From assembly GCF_001956695.1 (NCBI RefSeq), contig NZ_CP019070.1:434001-498000 (forward strand): a DNA stretch of 64,000 nt. The letters are read 5' to 3'. Both the position numbers and the translations under genes were made by a program. Shown here piece by piece: positions 6,701 to 14,490 of this stretch (positions are counted from its first letter, which is position 1; each line of letters opens with the position of its first letter). The notes under the pieces were generated by a model. It saw only the letters and a list, made by a program, of their open reading frames with translations. It was not told the origin of the DNA and did not search any database. This DNA comes from Poseidonibacter parvus (GTDB taxonomy: Bacteria > Campylobacterota > Campylobacteria > Campylobacterales > Arcobacteraceae).

Positions 6701-9700
6701 ATGAAAAAAGAACAAGAACTTGTAAATTCTGCTGTAACTCTTGCTTGTAAATGGCAAAATAGAGCAACTGAACTTGTGAGTGATTTTGATAGAGAATTTT
6801 ATGTAAAGATGAATAAGATGCTTGAACAACCAAAAGATAAAGCACTTTTAATTGAGCTTATGGATCAGTGTTTTAGAGCTGAATCAAATGCAAGAATAGC
6901 AGATCAGATTTGTTTTTTATTAGAAAAACATGGAATGGCACATTTTTTTACAACAAAAGATAAAACGCTTTTATACCTATTCCAAAATATAGGTAAATAT
7001 TTACCTAATATTTCTGTTCCATTATTTGTAAATCAAATTAGAGAAGATACTAAAACTGTAGTAATTAAGGGTGAAGAAGAGATCTTTAATGCACATCTTA
7101 AGAAAAGAAAATCTGAAGGAACTAGAGTAAATATCAACCTTATTGGGGAAGTAGTCTTAGGAGAGCAAGAAGCGGGTGAGCGAATGGAAAAATATATAAA
7201 GGCATTAGAGAATCCAAATGTTGATTATATTTCTATTAAAATATCTACTATTTTTTCACAAATTAATCCTTTAAATTTTGAAAATGTTGTTGATGTATTA
7301 GTTGCTAAGCTTACTTTAATTTATGAAGCCGCACAAAAGAATCAATATGTAACAAACTCTGGTGAAAAGAGAGATAAGTTCATTAATCTTGATATGGAAG
7401 AGTACCGAGATTTAGCTATTACTGTTGAAGTATTTAAAAGAACTTTAGAAAAGCCACAATTTCAAAGCCTTTATGCTGGTATTGTATTACAAGCTTATTT
7501 ACCTGATTCCTTTCTTTGGCAAAAAGATTTATGTGATTGGGCAAGAAATAGAGTACAAAATGGTGGATCTCCTATTAAGTTTAGACTTGTTAAGGGTGCT
7601 AATATGGAGATGGAAGAAACAGAAGCCTCTCAAAAACATTGGGAAATGGTTACTTATGTAGATAAAGCTGACACTGATTCAAATTATAAAAGAATGGTTA
7701 GATATGCACTGGATAAAGACAATGCTCCATTTATGCATATAGGAACAGCATCTCACAATTTATTTGAATTAGCATTTGCTACTGTAATGGCAGATGAGAA
7801 TGGAACAAGTGAATATCATACATTAGAAATGTTAGAAGGTATGAGTGAATCTGCAAGATTAGCAATTAAAGAAATTTCTAAAGAAGTGATTTTATATGCA
7901 CCTACTGCATCAAAAGAACAATTTACAAATGCAATTGCATATTTAGTGCGAAGACTTGATGAAAATACTGGTCCAAATAACTTTATTAGATATTCATTTG
8001 GATTAAAAGTTGCTTCAAAAGACTGGAAAATGCAAGAAAATCTTTTTAGAGAATCTTTTGAAGTTGAAAAAACATCTTTTGTAGGTTCTAAAAGAGTTCA
8101 AAATAGATTAGACGAAAAATGGGACAATTATTCAAACTCTTCTTTTGATACAAACTCTTACCATGCAGAAGCTGATACTGATTTTATTTTAGAAAAAAAT
8201 CATGAATGGGCTGCTAATATTGTTAAAAAATGGAAAAACACTAAAGATACTGTTCATACAATTGCCCCTGTTGTTGTAGGTGGAGAAGATTTAGTAGGTG
8301 ATCGTAAAATTTTTGATGCTATTGATAAATGTCAAGTTGAAGATGGTGTATTAGCAGGTAGATTTGCCTTAGCAAATAAAGAAGATATTAATAAAGCTGT
8401 TGCAGTTGCAAAGGCTGATGTTGATGGTTGGAGAGATTTAACTCATGCACAAAGACATGAAATATTAAAAGCAGTTGCAATTAAAATGCGTGAAAGAAGA
8501 GATAATTTAATTGGAGTAGCTTCAGCTGAAGTTGGTAAAGTATTTACTGAAACTGATGTAGAAGTATCTGAAGCAATTGATTTTGTTGAATTCTATACTC
8601 ATGCAATTAGACACTTTGATGATTATGAAAATCTTGAAGTTAGTGCAAAAGGTGTTGGTGTAGTTGTTCCTCCTTGGAATTTCCCTATTGCAATTCCCGT
8701 TGGTGGAGTAGCATCAGCATTAGCAGCTGGTAATACTGTTATTATTAAACCTGCTTCTGTTGCTGCTTTATGTTCTTATGAAATGTGTAAATGTTTCTGG
8801 GATGCTGGGATTTCAAAAAATGTTTTACAATTTCTTCCTTGTCCAGGAGCACTTGCAGGAGAGCATTTAATTCCAAATAAAGATATTGACTTCTTAATCT
8901 TAACAGGTGGTGAAGATACAGCTGCAACAATGTTAGAAACTAGAAATGATTTATTCTTATCGGCTGAAACTGGTGGAAAAGATGCCACAATTGTTACAAA
9001 TATGGCAGATAGAGAACAAGCTGTTAAAAATGTATGTCAAAGTGCATTTGGAAACTCTGGTCAAAAATGTTCAGCAACTTCTTTACTTGTATTAGAAGAT
9101 GAAGTTTATAACGACGCAGGGTTTAAAAAGGCATTAATTGATACGGCAAGCTCAATGAATGTAGGTTCTATTTGGGACATGAAAAATAGAATCGGAACAT
9201 TAGCTAATAAAGTAAGTGGTAACCTAGAACGGGCACTTAATGAGCTTGAAGGTAATGAAACTTGGGCTTTAAAACCAGAATATGTTGATGGTAACCCTTA
9301 TATGTTAAAACCATCAATTAAATGGGGAGTTGAGGAAGGTAACTTTATTCACATGAATGAATTATTTGGACCTGTATTAGCAGTTATTAAAGCAAGTGAT
9401 TTAGAACATGCAGTTAAAATAGTAAATGCAACTGGATATGGATTAACTTCCGGAATTGAATCTTTAGATGAAAGAGAAATAGAATATTGGAAAGAAAATC
9501 TTGAAGCTGGTAACCTTTATATAAATAGAGGAACTACAGGTGCAATAGTTTTACGACAACCATTTGGTGGAATGGGTAAATCTGCAATTGGAGCAGGGAG
9601 AAAAGCTGGTTTCTATAACTATGTTACTCAATTTGTTGATATAAAAGAAACTCAAAATCCAAAAAGTTTAAAAGTATATAATACTGAATTAACTAAATTT

Positions 9701-10270
9701 ATTGATAACTGTGTTAGTACTCATAATAATCAAGAAGATTTCAAGAAATTAAGTATTGCACTACAATCATATTATTCTAACTTTGAAACAGAGTTCTCAC
9801 AAGAGAAAGATTATGCAAAGGTAAGAGGTGAAGATAACCACTTTAGATATTTACCTTTAGATAATGTACTTATTAGAGTATCAAGTGAGGATACATTATT
9901 TGAATCAATCTCAAGAATCTTAGCTGCAAAAGTATCAGGAGTTAGATTTAAAGTTTCTATTGAAGATAATAAATTAATTCAATCATTCCTAGAGAATTCA
10001 AAAGAATTATTTGGTGCACGTGACGGTTTAGTTTCTCAAACAGATGATGAAATGATTAAGTCAATGGATAAATTTGATAGAGTAATTTATTCGGATATTT
10101 CAAAAGTATCAGATGTAGTGTTTAAGAAATCTGCCCAAACATTAACTTTTATAGTAAGACAAAAACCAATGATGGAAGGAAGACTAGAGCTTCTTAATTA
10201 CTTCATTGAACAATCAATCTCACACTCTTTCCATAGATATGGAAATATTGGTGCTAGGGATTTAGCTTAA
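6701..10270 (+). CDS. putA: Bifunctional proline dehydrogenase / 1-pyrroline-5-carboxylate dehydrogenase
   Basis: The protein oxidises proline to glutamate in two steps, with FAD and NAD cofactors, and feeds electrons to the quinone pool. In its 1189 residues the proline dehydrogenase domain is at about 140-440 (YISIKISTIFSQINPL; RLVKGANMEMEE). The aldehyde dehydrogenase domain is at about 530-1010 (VVVPPWNFPIAIP; LSAETGGKDATIV; catalytic Cys790 in GQKCSATS). A C-terminal extension of about 170 residues follows, and the total length matches Helicobacter-type PutA. There is no N-terminal RHH DNA-binding domain, so it is not self-regulating as in enterobacteria. The start is set by AAGGA six bases upstream, inside the RNA switch. 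Confidence 0.95.
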   Translation: MKKEQELVNSAVTLACKWQNRATELVSDFDREFYVKMNKMLEQPKDKALLIELMDQCFRAESNARIADQICFLLEKHGMAHFFTTKDKTLLYLFQNIGKYLPNISVPLFVNQIREDTKTVVIKGEEEIFNAHLKKRKSEGTRVNINLIGEVVLGEQEAGERMEKYIKALENPNVDYISIKISTIFSQINPLNFENVVDVLVAKLTLIYEAAQKNQYVTNSGEKRDKFINLDMEEYRDLAITVEVFKRTLEKPQFQSLYAGIVLQAYLPDSFLWQKDLCDWARNRVQNGGSPIKFRLVKGANMEMEETEASQKHWEMVTYVDKADTDSNYKRMVRYALDKDNAPFMHIGTASHNLFELAFATVMADENGTSEYHTLEMLEGMSESARLAIKEISKEVILYAPTASKEQFTNAIAYLVRRLDENTGPNNFIRYSFGLKVASKDWKMQENLFRESFEVEKTSFVGSKRVQNRLDEKWDNYSNSSFDTNSYHAEADTDFILEKNHEWAANIVKKWKNTKDTVHTIAPVVVGGEDLVGDRKIFDAIDKCQVEDGVLAGRFALANKEDINKAVAVAKADVDGWRDLTHAQRHEILKAVAIKMRERRDNLIGVASAEVGKVFTETDVEVSEAIDFVEFYTHAIRHFDDYENLEVSAKGVGVVVPPWNFPIAIPVGGVASALAAGNTVIIKPASVAALCSYEMCKCFWDAGISKNVLQFLPCPGALAGEHLIPNKDIDFLILTGGEDTAATMLETRNDLFLSAETGGKDATIVTNMADREQAVKNVCQSAFGNSGQKCSATSLLVLEDEVYNDAGFKKALIDTASSMNVGSIWDMKNRIGTLANKVSGNLERALNELEGNETWALKPEYVDGNPYMLKPSIKWGVEEGNFIHMNELFGPVLAVIKASDLEHAVKIVNATGYGLTSGIESLDEREIEYWKENLEAGNLYINRGTTGAIVLRQPFGGMGKSAIGAGRKAGFYNYVTQFVDIKETQNPKSLKVYNTELTKFIDNCVSTHNNQEDFKKLSIALQSYYSNFETEFSQEKDYAKVRGEDNHFRYLPLDNVLIRVSSEDTLFESISRILAAKVSGVRFKVSIEDNKLIQSFLENSKELFGARDGLVSQTDDEMIKSMDKFDRVIYSDISKVSDVVFKKSAQTLTFIVRQKPMMEGRLELLNYFIEQSISHSFHRYGNIGARDLA

Positions 10271-10278
10271 TATCATAA

Positions 10279-10299
10279 AGAGAGAGTCTTTCTCTCTCT
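10279..10299 (+). terminator. Hairpin terminator after putA
   Basis: An 8-bp perfect stem (AGAGAGAG/CTCTCTCT, 10279-10286 with 10292-10299) with a 5-nt loop, followed by AATTATTTAAAT, just after the putA stop. The tail is weak in T, so termination may be partial. Confidence 0.5.
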
Positions 10300-10311
10300 A
10301 ATTATTTAAAT

Positions 10312-10358
10312 CTTGCAGTCTAGGTGTATGCTTCCTAAATTTATGATTAGACTGCAAG
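10312..10358 (+). ncRNA. Conspicuous 10-bp stem-loop in the leader of the glutamate synthase-like gene
   Basis: CTTGCAGTCT (10312-10321) pairs perfectly with AGACTGCAAG (10349-10358) around a 27-nt loop. A smaller AGG/CCT pairing is possible inside the loop. It lies about 65 bp before the ATG at 10423. It has no T-run after it and is GC-richer than its surroundings, so it may be a leader structure rather than a terminator. Function unknown. Confidence 0.4.
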
Positions 10359-10422
10359 CTTTGAATAATAAAACCAAAACCAAAATCAAAAAATAAATCA
10401 ATAAAATTAATTAGGATATTAA

Positions 10423-12138
10423 ATGGGAACAGGAATAACACTATTCTTAAGTCTAGTAATTATAATAATAGCATGGTATATACACGATAAATATGTACAA
10501 AGAACACATCAAATTTTAGTTAATTATCCAATAATTGGAAGATTAAGATTTGTATTTCAGGAATTTAGAGAACCTTTTAGACAATACTTTGGAGATGAGA
10601 AGTTTTATGAATCTATGGACAAATTGGACTGGGTTTATAATGCATCAAGAGATAAAATAAGCTTCTCATCTTTTTCCCCTGCACAACCTTTAGAAAAACC
10701 AAAGTTTATGTTAAGACATACCAATATTGTTTTAAATGATGATGAAGTTGATAATGAATTTAATGTAACACTTGGAGAAAATAGAGAACAACCTTTCTTT
10801 GCAAAATCTGTAATTGCACGTGCACCAATGAGCGACGGATCTATTTCTCCAGAAGGTACACGAGCCTTTGTATATGGTGCAAAAATGGGAGGTTTCCCTA
10901 TTAACTCAGGGGAAGGTGGGCTTACTTCTAACTTTTTTGTAACGCATTATGATTATGATGAAAGATACATGAAAGAAGTAAGAGGTAGTATTTTAGAATA
11001 TAAAATATTTAAGTTAGCAAAAATATTTTTTAATGAACCAGTTGCAGTAGACTTATACAGGAAAAGAGTTTTTAAAAATGATTTAGAAGCTGACACTTAT
11101 ATGTTTAATAAAGATAAAGAGTGTTTTTATAGACCAAATTGGGAAGCTCCTCTTGAGAGTTTTCCAAGTGTTGTTCCTGAAGATATGGCTGATATTATAT
11201 TACAAATAAGTTCAGGCTTTTATGGAGTAAGAACAAAAGAGGGAGAATTTGATATTGAACGTTATAAAAAGCAAATGAGTTTTTGTAAAATGACGGAGAT
11301 AAAAATTGCTCAAGGAGCTAAACAAACAGGTGGAAAATTAGTAGCTAAAAAAGTTACTCCTTCTATTGCATATTATAGAAATATAGAAGCTAATAAAGAT
11401 GCCTTCTCCCCGAATAGATTTCCATATGCAAATACAATAGAGGAATTGTTCAATTTTATTGGGACATTGCAAGTTGCTTCAAAAAAACCAGTTGGAATTA
11501 AAATTGTAATTTCAGATCATGATAATATTGTTCCCCTTGCCCAAGAGATAAAAAGAAGAATAGATTTAAATCTTCCTTATCCTGATTATATTTCGATTGA
11601 TGGAGGAAGTGGTGGAAGTGCAACAGCACCTTTGGACATGATGGAAAGAATTGGTATGGATATTAGGGATGCTTTATATTTAGTAGATAAAGTTCTTAAA
11701 GATTATGGAGTAAGAGATAAAGTGAAAATATCTGCAAGTGGTAAGATTCTTACTCCTGATGATATTGTAATTATTCTTTGTCTAGGTGCAGACTTTGTAC
11801 AAATAGCACGTGGGTTTATGATGAGTGCTGGATGTATACGAGCTAGATTTTGCTCAGGAGCTACAAAACACCAATGTCCAGTAGGACTTGCAACTCAAGA
11901 TATTAAAAAAAGAAAGCATTATTTTGTTAAAAAACATTCGCAAAATGTGAAAAACTATCATAATAATATTTTAAAAAGTATGAAAAGTCTATTAGCGGTA
12001 ATGGGTCTTAAAAATGTAAAAGATTTAAGTAAAGAGAAGTTGATATTCTTAGATAAAGATTCAATTATTCATGATGATATGGATGCTTTATTTGAAAGAA
12101 GAGTTTTAAAGAAGAAAGGGAAATCAGATGAAAGTTAA
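10423..12138 (+). CDS. FMN-binding glutamate synthase-like protein, membrane anchored
   Basis: The 571-residue protein starts with one hydrophobic segment (about residues 4-22). The core matches the FMN-binding glutamate synthase family: APMSDGSISPEGTRAF, GGFPINSGEGGLT, YISIDGGSGGSATAPLD and GADFVQIARGFM. Near residues 468-483, GCIRARFCSGATKHQCPVG carries three cysteines like the 3Fe-4S ligands of glutamate synthase. The glutamine amidotransferase domain is absent, so it is not a complete GltB. It probably handles glutamate or ammonia downstream of PutA, but its reaction is unproven. Its last 11 bases overlap the broken gene that follows. Confidence 0.85.
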   Translation: MGTGITLFLSLVIIIIAWYIHDKYVQRTHQILVNYPIIGRLRFVFQEFREPFRQYFGDEKFYESMDKLDWVYNASRDKISFSSFSPAQPLEKPKFMLRHTNIVLNDDEVDNEFNVTLGENREQPFFAKSVIARAPMSDGSISPEGTRAFVYGAKMGGFPINSGEGGLTSNFFVTHYDYDERYMKEVRGSILEYKIFKLAKIFFNEPVAVDLYRKRVFKNDLEADTYMFNKDKECFYRPNWEAPLESFPSVVPEDMADIILQISSGFYGVRTKEGEFDIERYKKQMSFCKMTEIKIAQGAKQTGGKLVAKKVTPSIAYYRNIEANKDAFSPNRFPYANTIEELFNFIGTLQVASKKPVGIKIVISDHDNIVPLAQEIKRRIDLNLPYPDYISIDGGSGGSATAPLDMMERIGMDIRDALYLVDKVLKDYGVRDKVKISASGKILTPDDIVIILCLGADFVQIARGFMMSAGCIRARFCSGATKHQCPVGLATQDIKKRKHYFVKKHSQNVKNYHNNILKSMKSLLAVMGLKNVKDLSKEKLIFLDKDSIIHDDMDALFERRVLKKKGKSDES

Positions 12139-12223
12139 TGATTTAAAAGATTACTTAGGATTTGCAGTAGCTGGAAACTTTGCTGGACATTTAGGCGAAA
12201 TGAATTTTTTTATAAAAAACTAG
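12128..12223 (+). pseudogene. 5' remnant of a truncated gene (resembles the N terminus of DUF5718-family proteins)
   Basis: A 31-codon frame overlaps the end of the glutamate synthase-like gene. It starts MKVNDLKDYLGFAVAGNFAG and continues HLGE, then changes to MNFFIKN and a stop. The segment LGFAVAGNFAGHLGE looks like a genuine conserved protein start. From memory it resembles DUF5718 proteins of Campylobacterota, which continue for more than 200 residues. The similarity ends only a few bases before the conserved AGCAT leader of the second RHH cassette. The likeliest reading is that insertion or deletion tied to that cassette cut off the gene. Confidence 0.55.
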
Positions 12224-12230
12224 CTTAAAT

Positions 12231-12379
12231 AGCATCAAAATAGCATTCTTAGTTTATTTTCAAAACTTTACCAAATTACATCTCTATATATATAATTAAA
12301 CCTATTTCTTAAGTTTATTTTAATTTTAACTGTGCAAGAATAATCAATCAAAGTTTAGTAATACTTTTGGTATTACTAA
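12231..12379 (+). promoter_or_regulatory. Leader of RHH cassette 2: AGCAT direct repeat, -10 box and operator-like palindrome
   Basis: AGCAT-CAAAAT-AGCAT lies at 12231-12246, about 151 bp before the ATG; in cassette 1 the distance is 149 bp. A TATAAT box follows near 12290. Inverted repeat TTAGTAATAC/GTATTACTAA (12355-12364 with 12370-12379, 5-nt spacer) is followed by AAAAATA, as in cassette 1. The leaders also share AACTGTG-AA--ATAAT-like blocks, so leader and genes were probably duplicated together. Confidence 0.55.
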
Positions 12380-12396
12380 AAAATATTAGGAAAAAA

Positions 12397-12633
12397 ATGG
12401 CATTAAGAAATAATGATAGACTTGTTATTCAACGAGTTATAGATAAAAATTCTGGAACTAAAAAAAAGAAAAAAGTTGTTCAATTAAGTATTAAAATAGA
12501 TGAGAATATTGATGATGCTTTATATACTTTAAGTAAGTCATTAAATATTTCTAAAAATAAATTAATTGAAGATATTTTTCTTGAAAGTGGTATTGTTCAA
12601 GAAGTTGATGAAAACTACACAAAGGTTAGATAA
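12397..12633 (+). CDS. Small ribbon-helix-helix-like protein (cassette 2)
   Basis: A 78-residue paralogue of the protein at 1124-1363. The ATG at 12397 is chosen over 12367 because TTAGGA lies just upstream and the protein start then aligns with the first copy (MALRNN versus MAKQKY). After a lysine-rich linker, VQLSIKIDENIDDALYTLS and SLNISKNKLIEDIF form the strand-helix-helix pattern. Its stop overlaps the start of the partner gene by one base (TAATG). It probably binds the palindrome 20-40 bp upstream. The cassette precedes the ctlX-ocd-arginase operon, as copy 1 precedes the transporter. Confidence 0.7.
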   Translation: MALRNNDRLVIQRVIDKNSGTKKKKKVVQLSIKIDENIDDALYTLSKSLNISKNKLIEDIFLESGIVQEVDENYTKVR

Positions 12634-13274
12634 TGAATCCTTTTCCTGAAAAAAAAGAAGTTTTAGAAAAAGTACAAAAAGGTATTTTAAATGCTAGAGA
12701 AAACTTTTCTCTATGGACAGGGGAAGAATTATATCTTTCTTATGCTCCAGCAAATTTTTTGTCAATTCACATTTCACAAGAAATATCAAAATTAAGTGTT
12801 TTACCTGAAATATTTATCGACGCAACAATTGCAGATACTCTAAAGTACGCGCTAAAGAATACAGATGAGTATAAATCTTTTATGAGAAAAAATGAAATTA
12901 TGGATAGAACTTTTTGCATTACTCTTGATGAAAGGTTTGACCATGAAACAAATAGAGATTCTATAGCCAAAGTTATTATTTCAGTTAGAAATGGTGTACG
13001 AAATGTAAAAGAAGAATATTTAAATGATATAGATGTAATGTGCAAAGTTATTTCAGATTCAAGTTTAGATTATGCAGTTTTTGCTTTTTATCTAGATATT
13101 TCTAATAAAGCTAGAATTAAAGCCAAGGAAAGAATTAATGAATTAATTTCAGCATTTGATGAAGTTTCTGAGAAGTATAAAGAAATAAGTACAAGATTTA
13201 TTGGAGGAGATATAAATACAATTGAAAATATAGGTGAATGGAGTGTTGGATGTTATGTAATTGAAAATAAATAA
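12633..13274 (+). CDS. Conserved protein of unknown function paired with RHH protein (cassette 2)
   Basis: A 213-residue paralogue of the protein at 1356-2015, about half identical by eye. Shared blocks include YLSYAP, PEIFIDATIAD, TLDERF, VRNGVRN, FAFYLDISN, GGDIN and GEW-VGCY. The copy lacks about four residues in the middle, near the segment before LDY. No membrane segment or signal peptide is visible. I cannot name the family. Both copies keep intact frames and the same conserved blocks, so both are probably functional. A structured RNA starts about 45 bp after the stop. Confidence 0.75.
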   Translation: MNPFPEKKEVLEKVQKGILNARENFSLWTGEELYLSYAPANFLSIHISQEISKLSVLPEIFIDATIADTLKYALKNTDEYKSFMRKNEIMDRTFCITLDERFDHETNRDSIAKVIISVRNGVRNVKEEYLNDIDVMCKVISDSSLDYAVFAFYLDISNKARIKAKERINELISAFDEVSEKYKEISTRFIGGDINTIENIGEWSVGCYVIENK

Positions 13275-13321
13275 TTGAAAATAATATTTTCAAAATATTA
13301 AGTATTTATTGGTTAAATTTA

Positions 13322-13431
13322 GTGGCAAAGGAAAAGGAGTTACTTGGCGGTGCATCCTTTCCCTTCTTAACAGTCAAAGCTGTACTGTTACGCTACCTTA
13401 AATTTATTAAAAAACAAATTAATTTTAAGGA
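13322..13431 (+). ncRNA. Candidate riboswitch-like structured leader upstream of the ctlX operon (element B)
   Basis: The same architecture as the putA leader. P1 pairs 13322-13326 (GTGGC) with 13392-13396 (GCTAC). P2 pairs 13328-13338 with 13355-13365 (10 pairs, one mismatch). Loop 2 carries TTACTTGGCGG and GCA. P3 pairs TAACAGT with ACTGTTA (13368-13374 and 13384-13390), with CAAAGC in its loop. CCTTAAA (13396-13402) can pair with TTTAAGG (13424-13430), masking the ribosome site AAGGA of the small frame at 13438. The stems differ in sequence from element A but keep pairing, while loop 2 is conserved. That is the signature of a functional RNA. The last 50 bp before the ATG are nearly identical to the putA leader. 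Confidence 0.7.
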
Positions 13432-13437
13432 TTATAG

Positions 13438-13614
13438 ATGAAAAAAAAATATAAAGTTTCTATAAATAACTTTTATAACTCTTTCTCGCATAAATTTATG
13501 CAAGACAATGATAATTCTTATTATTTAAAATTAAAAATAAGGATAAAAAATAATGTCATTAATACAATCCCCCAATACTATAGTCATGGTAAGGCCGTGG
13601 AAGTTTTGTTCTAA
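13438..13614 (+). CDS. Small upstream frame (58 codons) between the RNA switch and ctlX
   Basis: This ATG is the one that the element B ribosome site serves (AAGGA, then six bases). The encoded peptide starts MKKKYKVSINNFYNSFSHKF and has no recognisable domain. It overlaps the first 62 bases of ctlX in another frame and stops at 13614. Its first codons, ATGAAAAAA, match the start of putA, so the leader and start may have been copied from putA. It may be a leader peptide whose translation controls ctlX, or a decaying remnant. Confidence 0.45.
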   Translation: MKKKYKVSINNFYNSFSHKFMQDNDNSYYLKLKIRIKNNVINTIPQYYSHGKAVEVLF

Positions 13615-14479
13615 TCCTGAAACTTCTGATGATAATGCTTTTCAAAAAATCAGCTCATTAACTAAGTCAAATACAGCTTTTAATGCAAAAGAAGAATTTA
13701 ATGAAGTAGTTAGAGTATTAGAATCAAAAACAATTAAAGTTCATATATTTGATGATTTTGGGGAAAAAGATACTCCTGATTCTGTATTTCCTAATAATTG
13801 GTTTTCAACGCACCCTGGTGGTCATATAGCAATTTATCCAATGTTTTCTTTAAGTAGAAGAAGAGAAAGGAGGCAAGATATTATTGAGATGTTGAAGTCT
13901 GAATATAGAGTTCAAGATGTAATTGATTTTTCTGGTTTAGAATGGGATAATTTATTTCTTGAAGGAACTGGGGCAATGGTTCTTGATCATATAAATAGAA
14001 TTGCATATACAGCTAAATCAAATAGATCAAGTGAAATTATTTTAGAAAGATTTTGCTCTATTTTTCATTATGAACCAATGGCATTTGATACGGAAGATGA
14101 AAATGGTAAAACAGTTTATCATACTAATGTAATGATGAGCATAGGTACTAAGTATGCATTAATTTGTTTAAATATGATAAATGATGATAAAAGAAGAGCA
14201 GAAGTAAAAAGTAGACTTGAAGAATCAGGAAGGGTTGTTATTGATTTGAGCTTTGCTCAGATTAATAATTTTGCAGGTAATACCTTAGAATTAACTGGCT
14301 TAAATGGAAAGAAATACTTAGTAATATCAAAAGTTGCCTATGAATCATTACATAGTTCAGAGATAGAAATATTATCGAAAATGGTTGAAACTATACCTAT
14401 AAGTATCCCAACAATTGAGTTAGCTGGTGGTTCAGTTAGATGTATGATGGCTGGAATCCATCTTAGTAAAAGAAAATAA
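13553..14479 (+). CDS. ctlX: Citrulline-utilisation hydrolase CtlX (guanidino-modifying enzyme fold)
   Basis: The 308-residue protein belongs to the arginine deiminase/DDAH-like superfamily. Matching features are MVRPWKF near the start, the DSVFPNNWFSTH segment, and the C-terminal AGGSVRCMMAGIHL with the likely catalytic Cys297. CtlX enzymes hydrolyse citrulline to ornithine, ammonia and CO2. The next genes convert ornithine to proline, which fits. Other superfamily members act on arginine, so arginine dihydrolase activity is an alternative. It has its own AAGGA ribosome site about nine bases before the ATG, in addition to the RNA switch further upstream. Confidence 0.8.
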   Translation: MSLIQSPNTIVMVRPWKFCSNPETSDDNAFQKISSLTKSNTAFNAKEEFNEVVRVLESKTIKVHIFDDFGEKDTPDSVFPNNWFSTHPGGHIAIYPMFSLSRRRERRQDIIEMLKSEYRVQDVIDFSGLEWDNLFLEGTGAMVLDHINRIAYTAKSNRSSEIILERFCSIFHYEPMAFDTEDENGKTVYHTNVMMSIGTKYALICLNMINDDKRRAEVKSRLEESGRVVIDLSFAQINNFAGNTLELTGLNGKKYLVISKVAYESLHSSEIEILSKMVETIPISIPTIELAGGSVRCMMAGIHLSKRK

Positions 14480-14490
14480 AAGGAAAAAAT

